Origin: Branchiostoma floridae
Taxonomy: Eukaryota > Chordata > Leptocardii > Amphioxiformes > Branchiostomatidae
Assembly: GCF_000003815.2 (NCBI RefSeq)
Contig: NC_049989.1
Span: 10,929,273 to 10,993,272, forward strand
DNA: 64,000 nucleotides
Direction of reading: 5' to 3'
Positions 12,501 to 25,300 of the stretch are shown in pieces (positions within the stretch are counted from its first letter, which is position 1; each line of letters starts with the position of its first letter). The notes under the pieces are model-generated. The model searched no databases, was not told the DNA's origin, and was given only the letters and a program-made list of their open reading frames with translations. The position numbers and the translations under genes are program-made.

Positions 12501-15219
12501 AATTTTGGCGCCCTCGAACAAAAAGTGTTGCAACAGCAATATTCCAACGACTGTCTACATTAAGAAGCAAAAGCAAATTTGACTAATAAAACAGAAGTGG
12601 AACTGCTCCACCATGCATCAGAAACAACAGTTACTGTAGGCTACACCTTACCCCGTTTTCCTTCAACATCTCTTTCAAAGGTTTCAAGCTGGATTTCTTG
12701 CCCAACATGGAGGTGTAAAACCTGTTTGAAAAAAAAAGAAGAAGACACAGTGTAGAAGTACATGGACTGAAGATGTAGAAATAGGAGCATGAATGCCGTC
12801 AAAGCTTTGTATTAAGGCCACATAAATATATATTTCCTAGGATCTAAGACATTTCAGCAACAGGGATACTTACATGTAGTTAAACACTGGGAGAACATTT
12901 TTACCTGGCTACATCATCTGCTTTCCTTGAATGAACTTCTGAATTTGCATTCTAGATATACATGTAGGGGTTGGTTCCAGACAAGTATACAAAATTCAGG
13001 TCAAGGTGCAAGTCAGTCCAGATTGGATGCATCCTGCTACTTACCCTATCCTCTGCTGAAGCTGCAAGCTCTCCAAGATGATCCTGCTCACATGTCCCAC
13101 CTCACCACCACTGGCCACTCGCTCTGCCTCACTTGCAGTACTGATGGAGGAGGGCAGGGGGCGTTCACTGCCCCGGTCAGGCAGCAGTCCCTGGGCCTCC
13201 AGGTCGTTGGCATAGAAAGGTGGGTTGCACATGCAGAAGTCAAAGTAACTCTCATCTTCGTTCAAGAACTTCAGAAGGCCCTCGTCCCTTTTGACGCTTT
13301 TTACTAGGAAATGAGTAGCGATGACAAAAAGTGTTAACACTAACAGGTCATTGCGGCAAGTAACTTGTGTATATCACAACAGCAGATTCATTGATTTTCC
13401 TGATTTGAATAAAAAATGGTTGGCATCAGTTGTGTCCTTCGGAAAGACACCTTGTACTACATGGCTTTCCTTACTCCTCTTTTCAGGTGTAAAATAGGTC
13501 TACCCAATTTTCATTTGGGGAGGTAAAAGGTGGTGAAAGGACAAGGATATGCTCTTCAGTCTAGGGCGCGCCCGGGCATACTGAAATCTTCCAATACCAT
13601 GCCCTACATACAGTTGCAGGGCTTGAAATGCTTTCTTCTACATACCTGCACTGGTGCAGGTTACACTGAAAATTACCTGCACCAGACAAATTTTACCTGC
13701 ACCACTCTGAATTTATGAAGTATGGATCCTACTAAAATTCAGGAACCAATGCTATTTTTTCTTCTATACTTTATAGGTGGTTAAACAGTTAACACAACAA
13801 CAGGCTAACTGTGATGTTGTCCTGTTTGTTGTTCCTGCTGACATTGTTGACAGCATAGGTGTAGGAGGTGGGGTCCACTTCTGTGGCAAGGAAGTTCCAA
13901 CCATTCAGGGTACAGCCCAGCAAGGGGTAGATACAACACGCACCAGCACCTAATATACAAGTATAGGTTATCACAATATATACATATACAACCGGTGCAA
14001 TGGCCGAGTGGGTAGAGTGTTCACCTTTCATTTGGTAGGTCATGAGTTCAATCCCAAGCCGAGTCATACCAAATACTTAAAAATGGTACATGCTTAGCAC
14101 TCAGCATTCGGGAAAGAGTATGGAAGTTGAACACACACCACCACCAGTGGACCAGCCCCCTGCTGTAGTGATTGCACAAAGTTGTGTGGCCCAGGGCTAC
14201 TGAAACGGAGATGGGCACCGGGCCACCGGCCTATGTGCCATCAGGCGTGGGAAGGACTTTGACTATAATCATAGTATAACCAACAACATAAATAAAGTAC
14301 ATGATAATTTTTTGATATTAGATATTTGAAGAGGAATGGCATGCGCAAGCCAGTAATGATCTCGAGTCATCCCAGGTCACCCCCTACTGTACACTACTCC
14401 ATAAGTGTGTTGGGTTCTTNNNNNNNNNNNNNNNNNNNNNNNNNNNNNNNNNNNNNNNNNNNNNNNNNNNNNNNNNNNNNNNNNNNNNNNNNNNNNNNNN
14501 NNNNNNNNNNNNNNNNNNNNNNNNNNNNNNNNNNNNNNNNNNNNNNNNNNNNNNNNNNNNNNNNNNNNNNNNNNNNNNNNNNNNNNNNNNNNNNNNNNNN
14601 NNNNNNNNNNNNNNNNNNNNNNNNNNNNNNNNNNNNNAGCAAGTTAGTCAGCTGGACTCCGGATGGTGGCCTACAACAAAGCTAAGTAAGTCAGCTGGAC
14701 TGCATCACTGCGGGACTTCCGTGCAATTAACAGAAGTGTGCAGTTATCCGTTGTGCAATTAGTAACTGGTGTACAGTCTATTCAATCCTATTACGTACAC
14801 ATAATGTTACATTCAAATTGTGGCTGGGAAAATGTTGTACCGACATCATTTTTCCACCCTGCTACAAACATACCTATGTCAATACCCGTAACCTTCCCAG
14901 AATCCCCTGCTTCCTTCGTCACATCGTCCATCCCCTGTAGCAGGTCTTCGATCCAGTGGATGTAGTTCAGGCGCAGTGGTAGTGTGGGAATCAACCGATC
15001 GTTCGGAATCTCCACCTCCAGCCCAAAGTCCTCCTTCAGAAGGGTACATGTTAAACATCTCATCGCTTCGGGGTCCTTAAAGTTTATGAACCCCCGCGTC
15101 TCGGATTTGTTGTACGTTACATACTGAGCGAAATCGGGGTACTTTTTAGCCAGGACTGCAAAATCGGGAGGGTTGTTTTTGTACTTATTCCTCGGATGCA
15201 TATATTTGTTGAGAGCCAT
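9549..15219 (-). CDS. METTL16: METTL16-like RNA N6-adenosine methyltransferase
   Basis: Seven exons, given high to low: 15219-14874, 13949-13810, 13303-13045, 12721-12652, 11893-11804, 10893-10729 and 10058-9549 (stop TGA 9551-9549). They encode about 526 aa; human METTL16 has 562. The start MALNKYMHPRNKYK and LNFKDPEA-like text match the family N-terminus. GIDIGAGACCIYPLLG (residues 112-127) is the SAM-binding motif. CMCNPPF (about 186-192) is the catalytic NPPF. EFCQGRTMRW and the C-terminal EMGWLEGKDKDGMNQL follow, with an acidic low-complexity linker before the end. METTL16 is known to methylate U6 snRNA and MAT2A hairpins. The exon 2-3 junction does not keep frame by one base with canonical sites (see findings). 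An N gap lies in the first intron, and a SINE lies next to exon 2. It is head to head with LIS1. Confidence 0.93.
11329..11711. mobile_element. Harbinger-type MITE, GGCCACACC family copy 1
   Basis: Termini GGCCACGCCAATATT (from 11332) and AATTGGTGTGGCC (to 11708) are inverted. The match continues with ATTTGTTGTTTCTCGGATTT against AAATCCGAGAAACAACAAAT. The direct flanks are TTA on both sides (11329-11331 and 11709-11711). Two relatives in this window have TAA and TGA duplications. It lies in METTL16 intron 5 and has no coding capacity. Confidence 0.8.
12345..12455. repeat. ~100-bp imperfect palindrome in METTL16 intron 4
   Basis: AATACAACACGGTGTATTCC at about 12352 pairs with GAATACGCCGTGTTGTATT ending near 12449. 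The pairing continues inward through ATCACCC/GGGTGAT to a GC-rich centre. It looks like a tiny foldback element. Open frames on both strands here are shadows of the palindrome. Confidence 0.6.
13985..14285 (+). mobile_element. tRNA-derived SINE in METTL16 intron 1
   Basis: TGGCCGAGTGGGTAGAG is a good polymerase III A box (consensus TRGCNNAGTGG), and GAGTTCAATCC about 45 bases later is a B box. The spacing and the rest do not fold as a functional tRNA, and an unrelated ~200-bp tail follows (CACCACCAGTGGACC, CGGGCCACCGGCC). This is the layout of a tRNA-derived SINE. Its head lies about 35 bp from the acceptor of METTL16 exon 2, on the opposite strand to the gene. Confidence 0.65.
14420..14637. 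other. assembly gap (218 N)
   Basis: An unbroken run of N within METTL16 intron 1. Frame across the flanking exons (phase 1) does not require any missing coding sequence. The bases after the gap repeat the phrase GTCAGCTGGACT, so local repeats may have caused the gap. Confidence 0.98.
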
Positions 15220-16364
15220 CTTGTAAACAAACCTTTCCTAGAATGTCAATATGAGATTGTTGATGAGGTAAACAAGATCAAAGATGCTGAGTTGAGCTCT
15301 GTGTAAGAGGATGGAGACAAAAATGAGTATAAAATGTTGTTTAGGCTGGAAGTAAATACAGTACCAGCTTAAGAATAGTCTCTCCCTGATGTTAGAGTTT
15401 CAAAAAGTACCAAAAAATTTCAAAAATCGACCCAAAACTGCAAATTTATCAAAATTTGTGAAAAATGTGGGGAAGTTGACAACATCGTGGCGCGCTGCAC
15501 CCTGGGAATGATGTCACCCTACTGAGTCTGCGCACTAACGAACTTGCGCAGATCTGTATGCGCAGTGGTCCGGTGAGAGCTGTTGGACGGATTTCTAACG
15601 TGTGGAAAATTCAGATATTTCAAGAAAACTCGCCACGGATTGATCGTCTTAAGACACGGGTTTGGTTTCTTGAAGGATTTTGAATCTTCCTTAGGTAAGG
15701 ATCGACGTTTATGTGCTTTTGTCGTCCCAGAAATCTGTTCTAAAAGGAGGGAATTTGACCCGACAAGCTGTCAAGATGGCTGCCGGTTGCAACAGATTCT
15801 GCAGAATTTTTGTTGCATCGTTCAAAATTTCGTCCCGTTTTTTCTGACACTTCGTATTGATTCCTGCATATAACTTGACGTTACGTTATCCTAATATTGT
15901 TGTGTCCTTATGGACGGAAAGTTGAGTTTCTAACAGGCGGTTTGAAGCCCAAGCCGGTACGTTAAATCCCGCCGACTGTTGGAATTTTAGGGCGGCTCGG
16001 TGGTGTAATTTTTGTCAGATCGCATCATGTTGAACTTTGGCACAGGCGCGCTTCTGTTTGATTTAACTGACAGAAATATTTCTAGACCGCACAATACTTT
16101 ACAATTTCACGGAAATAATCTCTGGTTCCTGTTTACCGAAGCTGTCATAGATAGGGGACCGCCACCTGACATACGATCTTTGCCCTTTCTCCATTCTAGG
16201 ATGACCTAAAGTCTTGGGTCAGGCGTTCGACCACCGCCCAGTTGTATCAAGAAGTTTGTCATCAGACATCGTCTTTACTTTAAGTCAACCAGAATCGGGG
16301 AAAGAAAACCCTGCCAAGTATAAATTTTTCCCGACTTATTCGGATTGGCTTCCGTGAGGGAAAA
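15220..16364. promoter_or_regulatory. shared METTL16/LIS1 upstream region, probable bidirectional promoter
   Basis: These 1.1 kb separate the METTL16 start codon (minus) from the LIS1 start codon (plus) and hold no convincing coding exon. The part from about 15480 is richer in CG dinucleotides than the introns. A possible non-coding first LIS1 exon could end at the donor CCTTAG|GTAAGG (15694/15695). Vertebrate PAFAH1B1 also has non-coding 5' exons. No core promoter motif can be assigned with confidence. Confidence 0.45.
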
Positions 16365-19300
16365 ATGGTGCTGTCACAGAGACAACGAGAAGAACTGTAA
16401 GTACTTTTCTCATTCTTATATTTTTGACAAATAAGTTATGTTTTTCATCTGGTTTAGATTTGTTTTAAAGAAGGCTTCCTTGGATTTCAGACAGTGGGTG
16501 GTGATGTTTCCTCTCTTGTTCAGCATTTTCCTCACGTCAGAAAGATGGGAGCGTTTGGTCAAAGACTTGTAGAGTGCCAGGAATTAAGTTCAAATGACTG
16601 TGCCCGGAAGTACCCAAGTAATGCGATCTTAACAAACTTTCTGTGTTGAATGGTCCCTTGCAAATTCCAGAATGAGTAATCCGCCTACATATGGTCAACA
16701 AAGTACCTTTTCAAGCCTGCCTGTTTGCATACTAAACAGGTACATGTGCTGGGATTTTGAGGCAGGCCAAGAAGTGATTTCTCTCTTCATGGCATTTGAT
16801 TTGCATTCCTCTACTAGCTGCGAGGATTAGGGTATGAAATACCTAGGCGATAGGCATGGGAGGACGTATTTGCTTGTAAAATATCTGTGGTGTCTTTCTG
16901 CCTAGTACCTTTATGCCCCAGAAGTGCAAAAACTGTTGTCGTTAATGGGTCTGTCCTAGAATGTCATATGGTGACAGTTACAAAAGTAGTTGTCATAAGG
17001 TTAACAAATCAGGTAACTCACTGCTGTTTTTGAAATTGATGAAAATTGAAACATTTAAGCCTAGTCAATAATCTTGTCCATAAAAAATCAGGATAAAAAT
17101 CAGGGAACTCACTTTCGCTAGGATTACAAAACTCTCATCTATTTTTTTTTTATGTCAGATGCTCTTTATTTTTTTACCTGCTGTCTATATACATGTAAAT
17201 GTCTGTTGATGACTAGACAGTCACTACTGTATTTAGAAAAAGCCATACCACCAACTTTGGAAGATATAAATGTTCGTGGCAACACATAATGCAAAAGGAA
17301 TAACTGGAATTAAGATTAACTACATAATATCATCTTGCAATAAAGCAGAATACTTGTGTTTATACTGTTAAAAGATTTTATTTCGGTACTGAAATATTGA
17401 TATTTGGCTAAGAAGTCATTACCAATATGTTTTCATTAAAAATCTGTTAGACTAAAGAAACAGGCTTATGATTTTATTTCCTGGCTGTTATGGTAGAACA
17501 AGTTCTTCAAGAAAACAGATGACACAATATTGGTAACTAAAAAAGGATCCTTCCTTGTTTTGGGAAATTGTAGATAACATGGGTCTATAAAAAGTACAGG
17601 TAGAGAAGGGGTCACCAGGTCATTACTATTCTAGAAGCAACTGCCACCAACATCTTTCAGTTTTATTTCAAGACTGAATATTTTACGCAGCCAGTTAGTG
17701 CCAGGAATGGTTCATGTCAAACTAATTGGTTCCCTGTGCAGAACTGATCAGCAAATTGGGACTGACCCAGTTGTTGACAAGTTGACATGGCCGGAATAGT
17801 GCAGTGGTCAGGGTAATGTCCAGTTTTGGAATGTCTGCCCTGTTATTTTAGGGTCAGTGTTTTGCTAGGGTGTTATTTTTCTCATTTGTGAAATTGTGGA
17901 AAGTAAGGTAAGTTATAGGATTGACCCCATCTTAGGAAGGACACTTTCAGTTAGGTTTAAAGAATTATACTTGAATTGATCCAGTGTTAATTGTTGATCA
18001 ATATATGTGTATATAAGGTTCAAGGTTCATATGTGTATTTTATCAACATTACTATCAATCACAGGTGTCTGATTTTGTAAAAAAAATTGTGTTCTTTGAA
18101 ATGTTATTCCATGAAAATTCGCTCCAATTTGAAATACTAGCATTAGCAGAACACCCATATCCAATCAATGTACATCATGATGTAGTAATGTAGAATTGAT
18201 TAACATTATTACAGGCAGAAAAAGAAGTTTCACTCCACTATTTACTACTAGTCTAGCGTAAAATTTTTATCAATATATGACGGGAATCGTTCCATAAAGA
18301 TATCTGTAGAAATTGCCAATATCAAAAAAAGAAGTTGAGTCATAACAATTCGTTACCGAAACTCCGAAAGCAATTGTGATTGAAATCATTTTTTCATGCT
18401 TGGAAATCCTGACATACACAAGTAGCGTTGGCGGAGTATATTCAATAACAATGGTTCCCCCTGGGTTTATATACAGTGTGAATGGGAAACGACAGTACAG
18501 TATTGATTTTGGATTTCTGTCCCTGACACAAAAATCAAAATGGTGATGCGTAACGGGGCATTGACGTATTCAGCAATTCTGCTCGTTACTGATCATGACT
18601 CTTTGGCCATTTTACTGATAAAGGACAAACATTATCAGTAAATTCTACTATCAAAATGGCCCAAGATGACTACTAGGACCCATAAGATGTGTTTACTAAA
18701 AACTAGTTGTTTTTGTATGTAAAAAGGTGGTCAATATAGGTAAGATTCTTCATGTATACAAGTGTCAATGGGAAAAATAATTTTAAGTATATATGTGTAC
18801 ACCCTCTTTCTTGTTTAGGATTGTGCCACAGCACAGAAATGATTTATTTTGTTTACATCGTTTTCTGGAATTTTCCAGTAACCTCTTTTATTAACTGCCT
18901 CTTCTAGTAGTGTATTGAACATCTGAGAAAATAATCTGCCAGCTCTAGTTTGTTTCGTTATTACCCAAAGCCTGCTAGAGCATGTGACCATTACTCAGTA
19001 ATAGTTCACCCTTAATTGATCTATCAAGCCACTTTAGCGGATTAAAGAATTACTGGTGCCTCTGAATGGTTGTGACATAGAAGTAGACCACACTTAATAA
19101 TTGTACTGAACAATTTTATACTCTAATTGTATACCATGAATGGATTAGATTCCATTTCTTGTTAACCTTGATACATGTTTTTATAAAGAAAAATGATGTC
19201 CACGTTAATGAGAATCTGATCTAATCAGATAAACTGCTCCATTGTATTCCTAGAAATAAGATTGTCTTGAAGATTTCTCAAAAATCATCAGGAGCTCTAG

Positions 19301-22300
19301 CCTACCGTATCTAAGCCGAATTCTGCATAGGGCAAAACGGGCGCTATCTTTTGAGACACACTTCAGACCACAATTGATTTTGTCATATTCAAAGGTGGCC
19401 TGCTGTGATTTGGGGAATATTGTGATTAATGGAGTGTTTAATGTGATGTGATTTTCTAATCCATCAATCGTGATGAAAAAGACAATGGTGATAGCTGCCA
19501 AGATCAAAACATATGAGATTGCCTTGCATTTTCACTGTTACAGCGCCACAGTACGTCATGAATGTAGAAATTGTAATGCAACATGTATTATTTATTATCT
19601 AATGTCAGGTCTATTTTATGACGTAAAGAGATTTGGCTGACTGTGAACACGCATATAGATCATGTATTGATTGACAGCTGATTGTTTTTGTGGGCAAAAG
19701 AAATGACAACGTCAACATTTTTTATTTGTTCCTTCTTTTGATTGGTAGTCTATTGTCAAACAACTAGTAAACTACTAGGGCAGTCCTGGATTCAAAAATG
19801 TTTTCACCATCATGATCATAACTTATGAGCAAAATCATGTGGTTACAAATGCTCTAATAAAAGCTAATAGGGGCCCAAATTACAGCTGAAACGTTTACGC
19901 CAAAGGCTTAAGATTCTTTAAAAGATTAACAGTAGTTGCAGATTTCTGATGATATGAATAAAGCTGCTAGATGATTAAATTTATTCCTTTTTACTAAAAA
20001 GTCAAAGAATCCCTGAATGAGTGATTTCAAGCAGAAATAAACAAGCAAACAAAAGAAAACAAACAGGACTACAAAAATAACTGCCTCGGTACAGGTGACA
20101 ACAGTACACCTGGTTGTTGCCTGGAGGCATGTACCACATGCAGGTGAGACAATAGTTGTCACCTGGTGTCCCCCAGCACACTACCCTTACCTGAACAAAT
20201 AGTGCCCTATTCAGGTGGACAAGTAGTAAATGGGGTTAACCTTTAGCCTCACAAGGGCTCTCTTGTTTTGGTCAATTGGTGCATACCCGGACTTGTACAT
20301 ATTTGGTAAAAACAATAAAAATGCTGTGATTATCATTTTGCACCTAATCTTTGCCATCATTATGTTGTATGAGGAACATTTTGACTTATGGAATGAGTGA
20401 AATGACTGTTAGATTTACTAAGAATATCAGGGACTAAAGGTACATTATGTAGTTGTAAAAACTGTAAACAGTCCTTGGTTTTATTTCTCATCAACATATG
20501 CAGTTGGCATATTCTGTGTGTTTACCTCATTTTGTATTCTAAAAATATAACCTCAACTTAATGTTTCAAAACCATCTGGTTTTAATCTTCAAAGTGGTTC
20601 CAACAATGTTGAGCAAAATTAGTCACATTTAGATTTTTAGAATGTCCAACATTTTTGCATTACTCGTATGCAAATGTTTAAGTGGCATAGAAATGCACAT
20701 TTTGTATAATCCTAATTTCAAAGCCTTTTGAAGCAACCGTTATAGAGCCTATTCAACTTTGAGGATCCAGGTAGCATGGTATTTGACCATGAAGGACACT
20801 TTGTACCAAAAGGACCAGTCAACTGTTAACCAAACACAAACAACTCAGTTCAGGACATGCCATATGTTTTCATTCTGGTCCAGCTGAATTCCGATGTGGT
20901 GGGGTCCTGCCCTCATGGAGTCTTGTCATTCCAGCCAGATTATGTTTTAAGACAGCCACAAGTTTTAGGGTGGGGCAGTGGGAATTTGGTGATTTAAATT
21001 AGAGTTGCTTGAAATGGTGGTGTAACTAAAGACTTGAGTAGAAAGTGATGTGACTAGGTGTGGGTACTTGTACAGAAAATTCAGTTCCAGGTCCGGTCCT
21101 GGACCTGGACCTGATTCAGTATGTGAGAACTTGTGAATGGATGATACTCAAAACAATGGTCCATTTCACTACAGAGACACCTGTTTTGTGGAGTATTGGA
21201 CTCCTACTAGCATTTTAAAATCCTACAACTTAGTACAAGGCTAGCTGCCTCTGTACTATTGACTGTAAAACTTGGTAGAAATGACTATAGACTCTACTTC
21301 GCTCTTGTAAGTTATTTTCCTCGACCGGTAAGCCCAAACATATGAATGCCTGATCATATAATCTGTTCATTTTCCTATAGGTAACATTCGGTTAACCGAA
21401 TGTTTTCAGGTCCAGTTTTTCTGGACCGGTCCAATAAGAAAAAAACGGTTTTGTACCGGTACCCACCCCTAGTTGTGATCTTTAAAGTGTAATATGTTGT
21501 CCTTGGGTTGGGGGATGACATGTTGACTTCCATGGTTATCTGTGTTGTGGTATTCTGCCGTAACATGGCACCATGGCAGGATTAGTTGTTTCCCACTAAG
21601 GCCACACCAATTTTTTTTATTTTTTTTTTATTTTTTTTTTTTTTATTGAGATTCTCCATATACATATGGAGGGTATGGCGAAACAGGTGTCAAAGACGCC
21701 TTTTCAAAGCCACCATACCGTTGGCTTTGTTGTTCGGAGTTTCCATCTCCTAGGAGGACTTCCGACCAAGGATGCAAGGGGTTCCTCCTACCCCTGACTC
21801 GTGTGTCATGGCGGGTGCGTCATGCCCGAACATGCCCCTATGGCCTGTCACCACAACAAAGGCCTGTCACTGCCACTAGCCGCAGCTATGTACTCATTGA
21901 CACCTGAGTTAGGTGAGGAAAGTCGTGTAAAGTGCCTTTCCCAAGGGCACAAGATCGGTGACACGGCAAGCGGATTTGAACCCGGGACCTCTCGGGCCTG
22001 AGACCAACGCGCTCCCGATCGTGCCACGCGGTCCCACAATTGATTTCTTGGTTCACGGATTTTTTCATAAAAAATATGGAGCGAGAGGGCGAAATAAAAA
22101 TAAAAATAAAAATTGTAAAATGGTTGGGGTAAAGGTAACGGCTAATCCAAAACATAAAGAAAAAAGTTTTCAGCTTGAAAAAAGTACAAAAACACTATTT
22201 TTGTACATTAATAGCACCTGTACCCACACTTTAAGGAGCTTATAATATAAAGGCCAATTTGCTACACCAGAAAGTTGGTGAATGGTTTCATTAATGGTGA

Positions 22301-25300
22301 AAATTTGCTGAGTGGTAATTTTTATTTTTATTTTTTTTCCCAAAAAATAGGAGCGAGCGAATCCGTGAACCAAGAAATTAAATTGGTGTGGCCTAAAGAA
22401 ATTTTTAGTTCTGTTTGGTTTTCAAGCTGCTTCTTGTTACCAAACAATAAATGGTAATCAATAAACTCAATGGTTTGCATCAGTTCAAGCTTGGAAAATC
22501 AATGTTGGACAGATAATTTCAATAACTTCATTTGTTTGAACTTGATATCATCTATGAATAATAAGTATTTCAATGCAATGAAGACCTTCCAAAGAGTTGA
22601 ATGTTCTGGTTTAATGGAACCTACATCAAAACATGTATCATACTGAAACAAAATCAGTGATATGAAAAATGAAATAATTATTTGTCTTCATTTACAGCTC
22701 TACAGTTGATTGTGTTGTACAAGTGACAGAGCTGTATGTAGACATTGAAGGTTGAACTTTAGACCCATTACTTAAACTTCAAACATGTCTGTATGCAAAT
22801 GACCACATGATAGCATACCACATCCATGATATCATTGTTTTGTACCATGTAGTCCTGGTTGTACAGATATGGTTATCAGTAAAAGAGGAGAAAACTGTTT
22901 AATAGGTTTTCTTACTTTGATCTTATTCATATTCATAATGTCAAGACCAGTGTAGAAAATAGTCTGCTTCTATTTTGAATATTTATGTTACCGTTACTTT
23001 ATATAAAATATCTAGTTACTGTAAATTTCAAAATTTTTGCAGTAGTTTTATTTTCATGGTGATCTTTTCTCCACTTCGAAGTATCTCTGATTTACTGCCA
23101 AATTCCTTAGAATTATCACTATTAGAATCAACAACCGAAACTTTTAGACTGTAAAATCAAGTCACTGTGAAAATATATTAACCTATATATGGGAGACTAT
23201 ACTATATAGTACAGTGTAGCCAATGTTTAATATGATGCAACATCAATCAAAATCAAAAGAACATAAAGTTAAATCTTTAGTCAGAATTGGCTTATAACAA
23301 TGACGGTGAGAAACAATATTTTGTGATGGGATGAGTGTTATCAGTATTTTGCACACGCGTAAGTTATTGATTGTTTCAATCCATTATGTGTCATCCTATT
23401 TTATATGGTTTGTCTCCTAATTTTTTATCTTATGCAACCTTGTTGATCATCTACCAGCATAATGTGTCTGCAGTGTTTTTCTCATGACAGGCCATGCCAA
23501 ATGTGATTACATTCAATGTGGCAATTATTTTTTTTAGGTTGATTATAGCAAAATTTTTAAGATGGTAGTAAAAAGAGTTAAAAAAAAGTAATCAAGAGTT
23601 ACTATCGGGAAAGTGGCCTAGCCTTTAATCTAAAACTTATATAAATAGTAATAATAATAATAATAGTAAAACTAAAAGAGGGGAAAGAAATTAGATTTAT
23701 TTTTGTTTAGCTTTGAAGCTCAAATATTTTGGATGAATAGTTCCTTTATACCAGAAACTAAATAAGGTTTCAAGTTCAAAGATTTAGAATTCTTTCTTTT
23801 CTGTTTGAAACTCAAATTCTGTGATTTGGTTACTGCATGCAAAAGACACAAGTAATTCAGTGAAGTATGTTTTGAGAATTCCACCGACTCTTTTGATGGC
23901 AGTATGGAAAGATTGTAGCTTTCCCTAAATCCAACAAATCAAATCAGGAAGGTATTTGTGGAATTCAGGAGTAATTTTTTATGTTTTGTACATACCACTC
24001 CTTTTTGTAATACAGTAACTATATATACTGTATGTGTGCTGTTTGTGTAGTATTTTAGAATTTTCCATTCCTCCTGGCAGGGCTCGAAATACACTTTTCA
24101 GTCAACTTGCACCAGTGCAAGTTAAGCCAAAGGTAACTTGCACCAAAAGAAACTTACTTGCACAACCCAAAATAGTGAACTGTTAACCCTTTATTCTTCT
24201 TCTGAAAATTTGCAAATATATGGGGATACATAAAGACCACATGTTTGGATATTTGTTTTCCAAAGCGTATTTTATTTTGGATTTCAAATTGTACAATAAA
24301 TGTGAATTTAGGCTTAATTTAAGACAATTCAATGTCTACAACTTGATAAGATCAATAGATTTCTTCTGGACTCTTCGAGTGACTTCCATCACTATTCTTA
24401 ACCATCGCTAGAACAACTCAATACAAACACATATAACTGGAAAATCCAGTACTGTTGATCATATCAAAGTCACTAAATTGTATGCAAAATGTATTTACTC
24501 ATATGCAAATCAAGGTAAGACAACACCATAGGTATTATTAGCATTATAGAGATGGAATTGTCTTCAAATTTTGTTTACCTGGATGTCTAACCAAGTTTAG
24601 AAATAACAAATTTAGGCTATTTTTTTATTTAGTGTTGTTTTCTTTTACCTTTCAATGGCAGACAATATTCTTGGTGTGTGTAAGCTTTTTCTAAAGTCAG
24701 GTATTAGTGGATAAAAGTAACTTGCACTGGTGCAAGTTTGGTCCAAACTTACTTGCACCACACCAATTTTACATGCACAAACTTGCATATGCATGTGGTA
24801 TTTCGAGCCCTGCCTGGCAATAGCTAAAAGTGACCTACCCAAAGAGCAGTTACTCAAGCAATTGGATAATGATTTTGGAAATGGTCAGACATTTCAGATA
24901 ACATCCGTTATCTTTCGTCAGTGACACAAAAGAGATCTCCTTGGAGAAATCTTGTTCATCAACGTAAAACTAAAAGAAAAAGTGACCTACCTTAATGTTC
25001 TTGTCAATGACACCATATTTAACATTTTCTTCTTTTCTCCATGTACAGGAATAAAGCCATAGCAGACTACCTGCGGTCGAATGGCTACGAGAGTGCGTTA
25101 GAAGCCTTCCAGAAAGAAGCTGAAATGGTAAGTTCATGTTCAAGGTTTTTGGAGTGCTGTTGAGGTAAAATGCTGATGCCATTATTGTATGGGATTTCTT
25201 TGTCTAATTTAGCACTAGTATGCATTGGTAAAACAGGTACCATATGGTATATCGGTGGACCGTACCAAGACAGACTGGTTCAAAGGTGGGCACCTGAAAT

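Larger units (their letters stand above)
16397..25048 (+). other. LIS1 intron 1, mostly unique AT-rich sequence with several elements
   Basis: No coding exon is visible in these 8.6 kb. They hold the hAT-like MITE at 21055-21471, the Harbinger MITE with nested SINE at 21600-22393, and a long CAGGGCTCGAAAT element at 24078-24812. The part from 16.4 to 21.0 kb shows nothing I recognise. Large first introns often hold enhancers, but none can be read from sequence alone. Confidence 0.5.

Noticed and set aside
13990-14065. tRNA gene on the plus strand
   Set aside because: A and B boxes are present but the acceptor and anticodon arms do not pair. SINE head again.
14326-14685. Open frames across the N run
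   Set aside because: Stops cannot be seen in N, so the frames are meaningless.
21960-22036. tRNA gene on the minus strand
   Set aside because: There is a good B box, but the cloverleaf does not close, and a long unrelated tail with A-rich end and flanking repeats follows. It is a SINE head.
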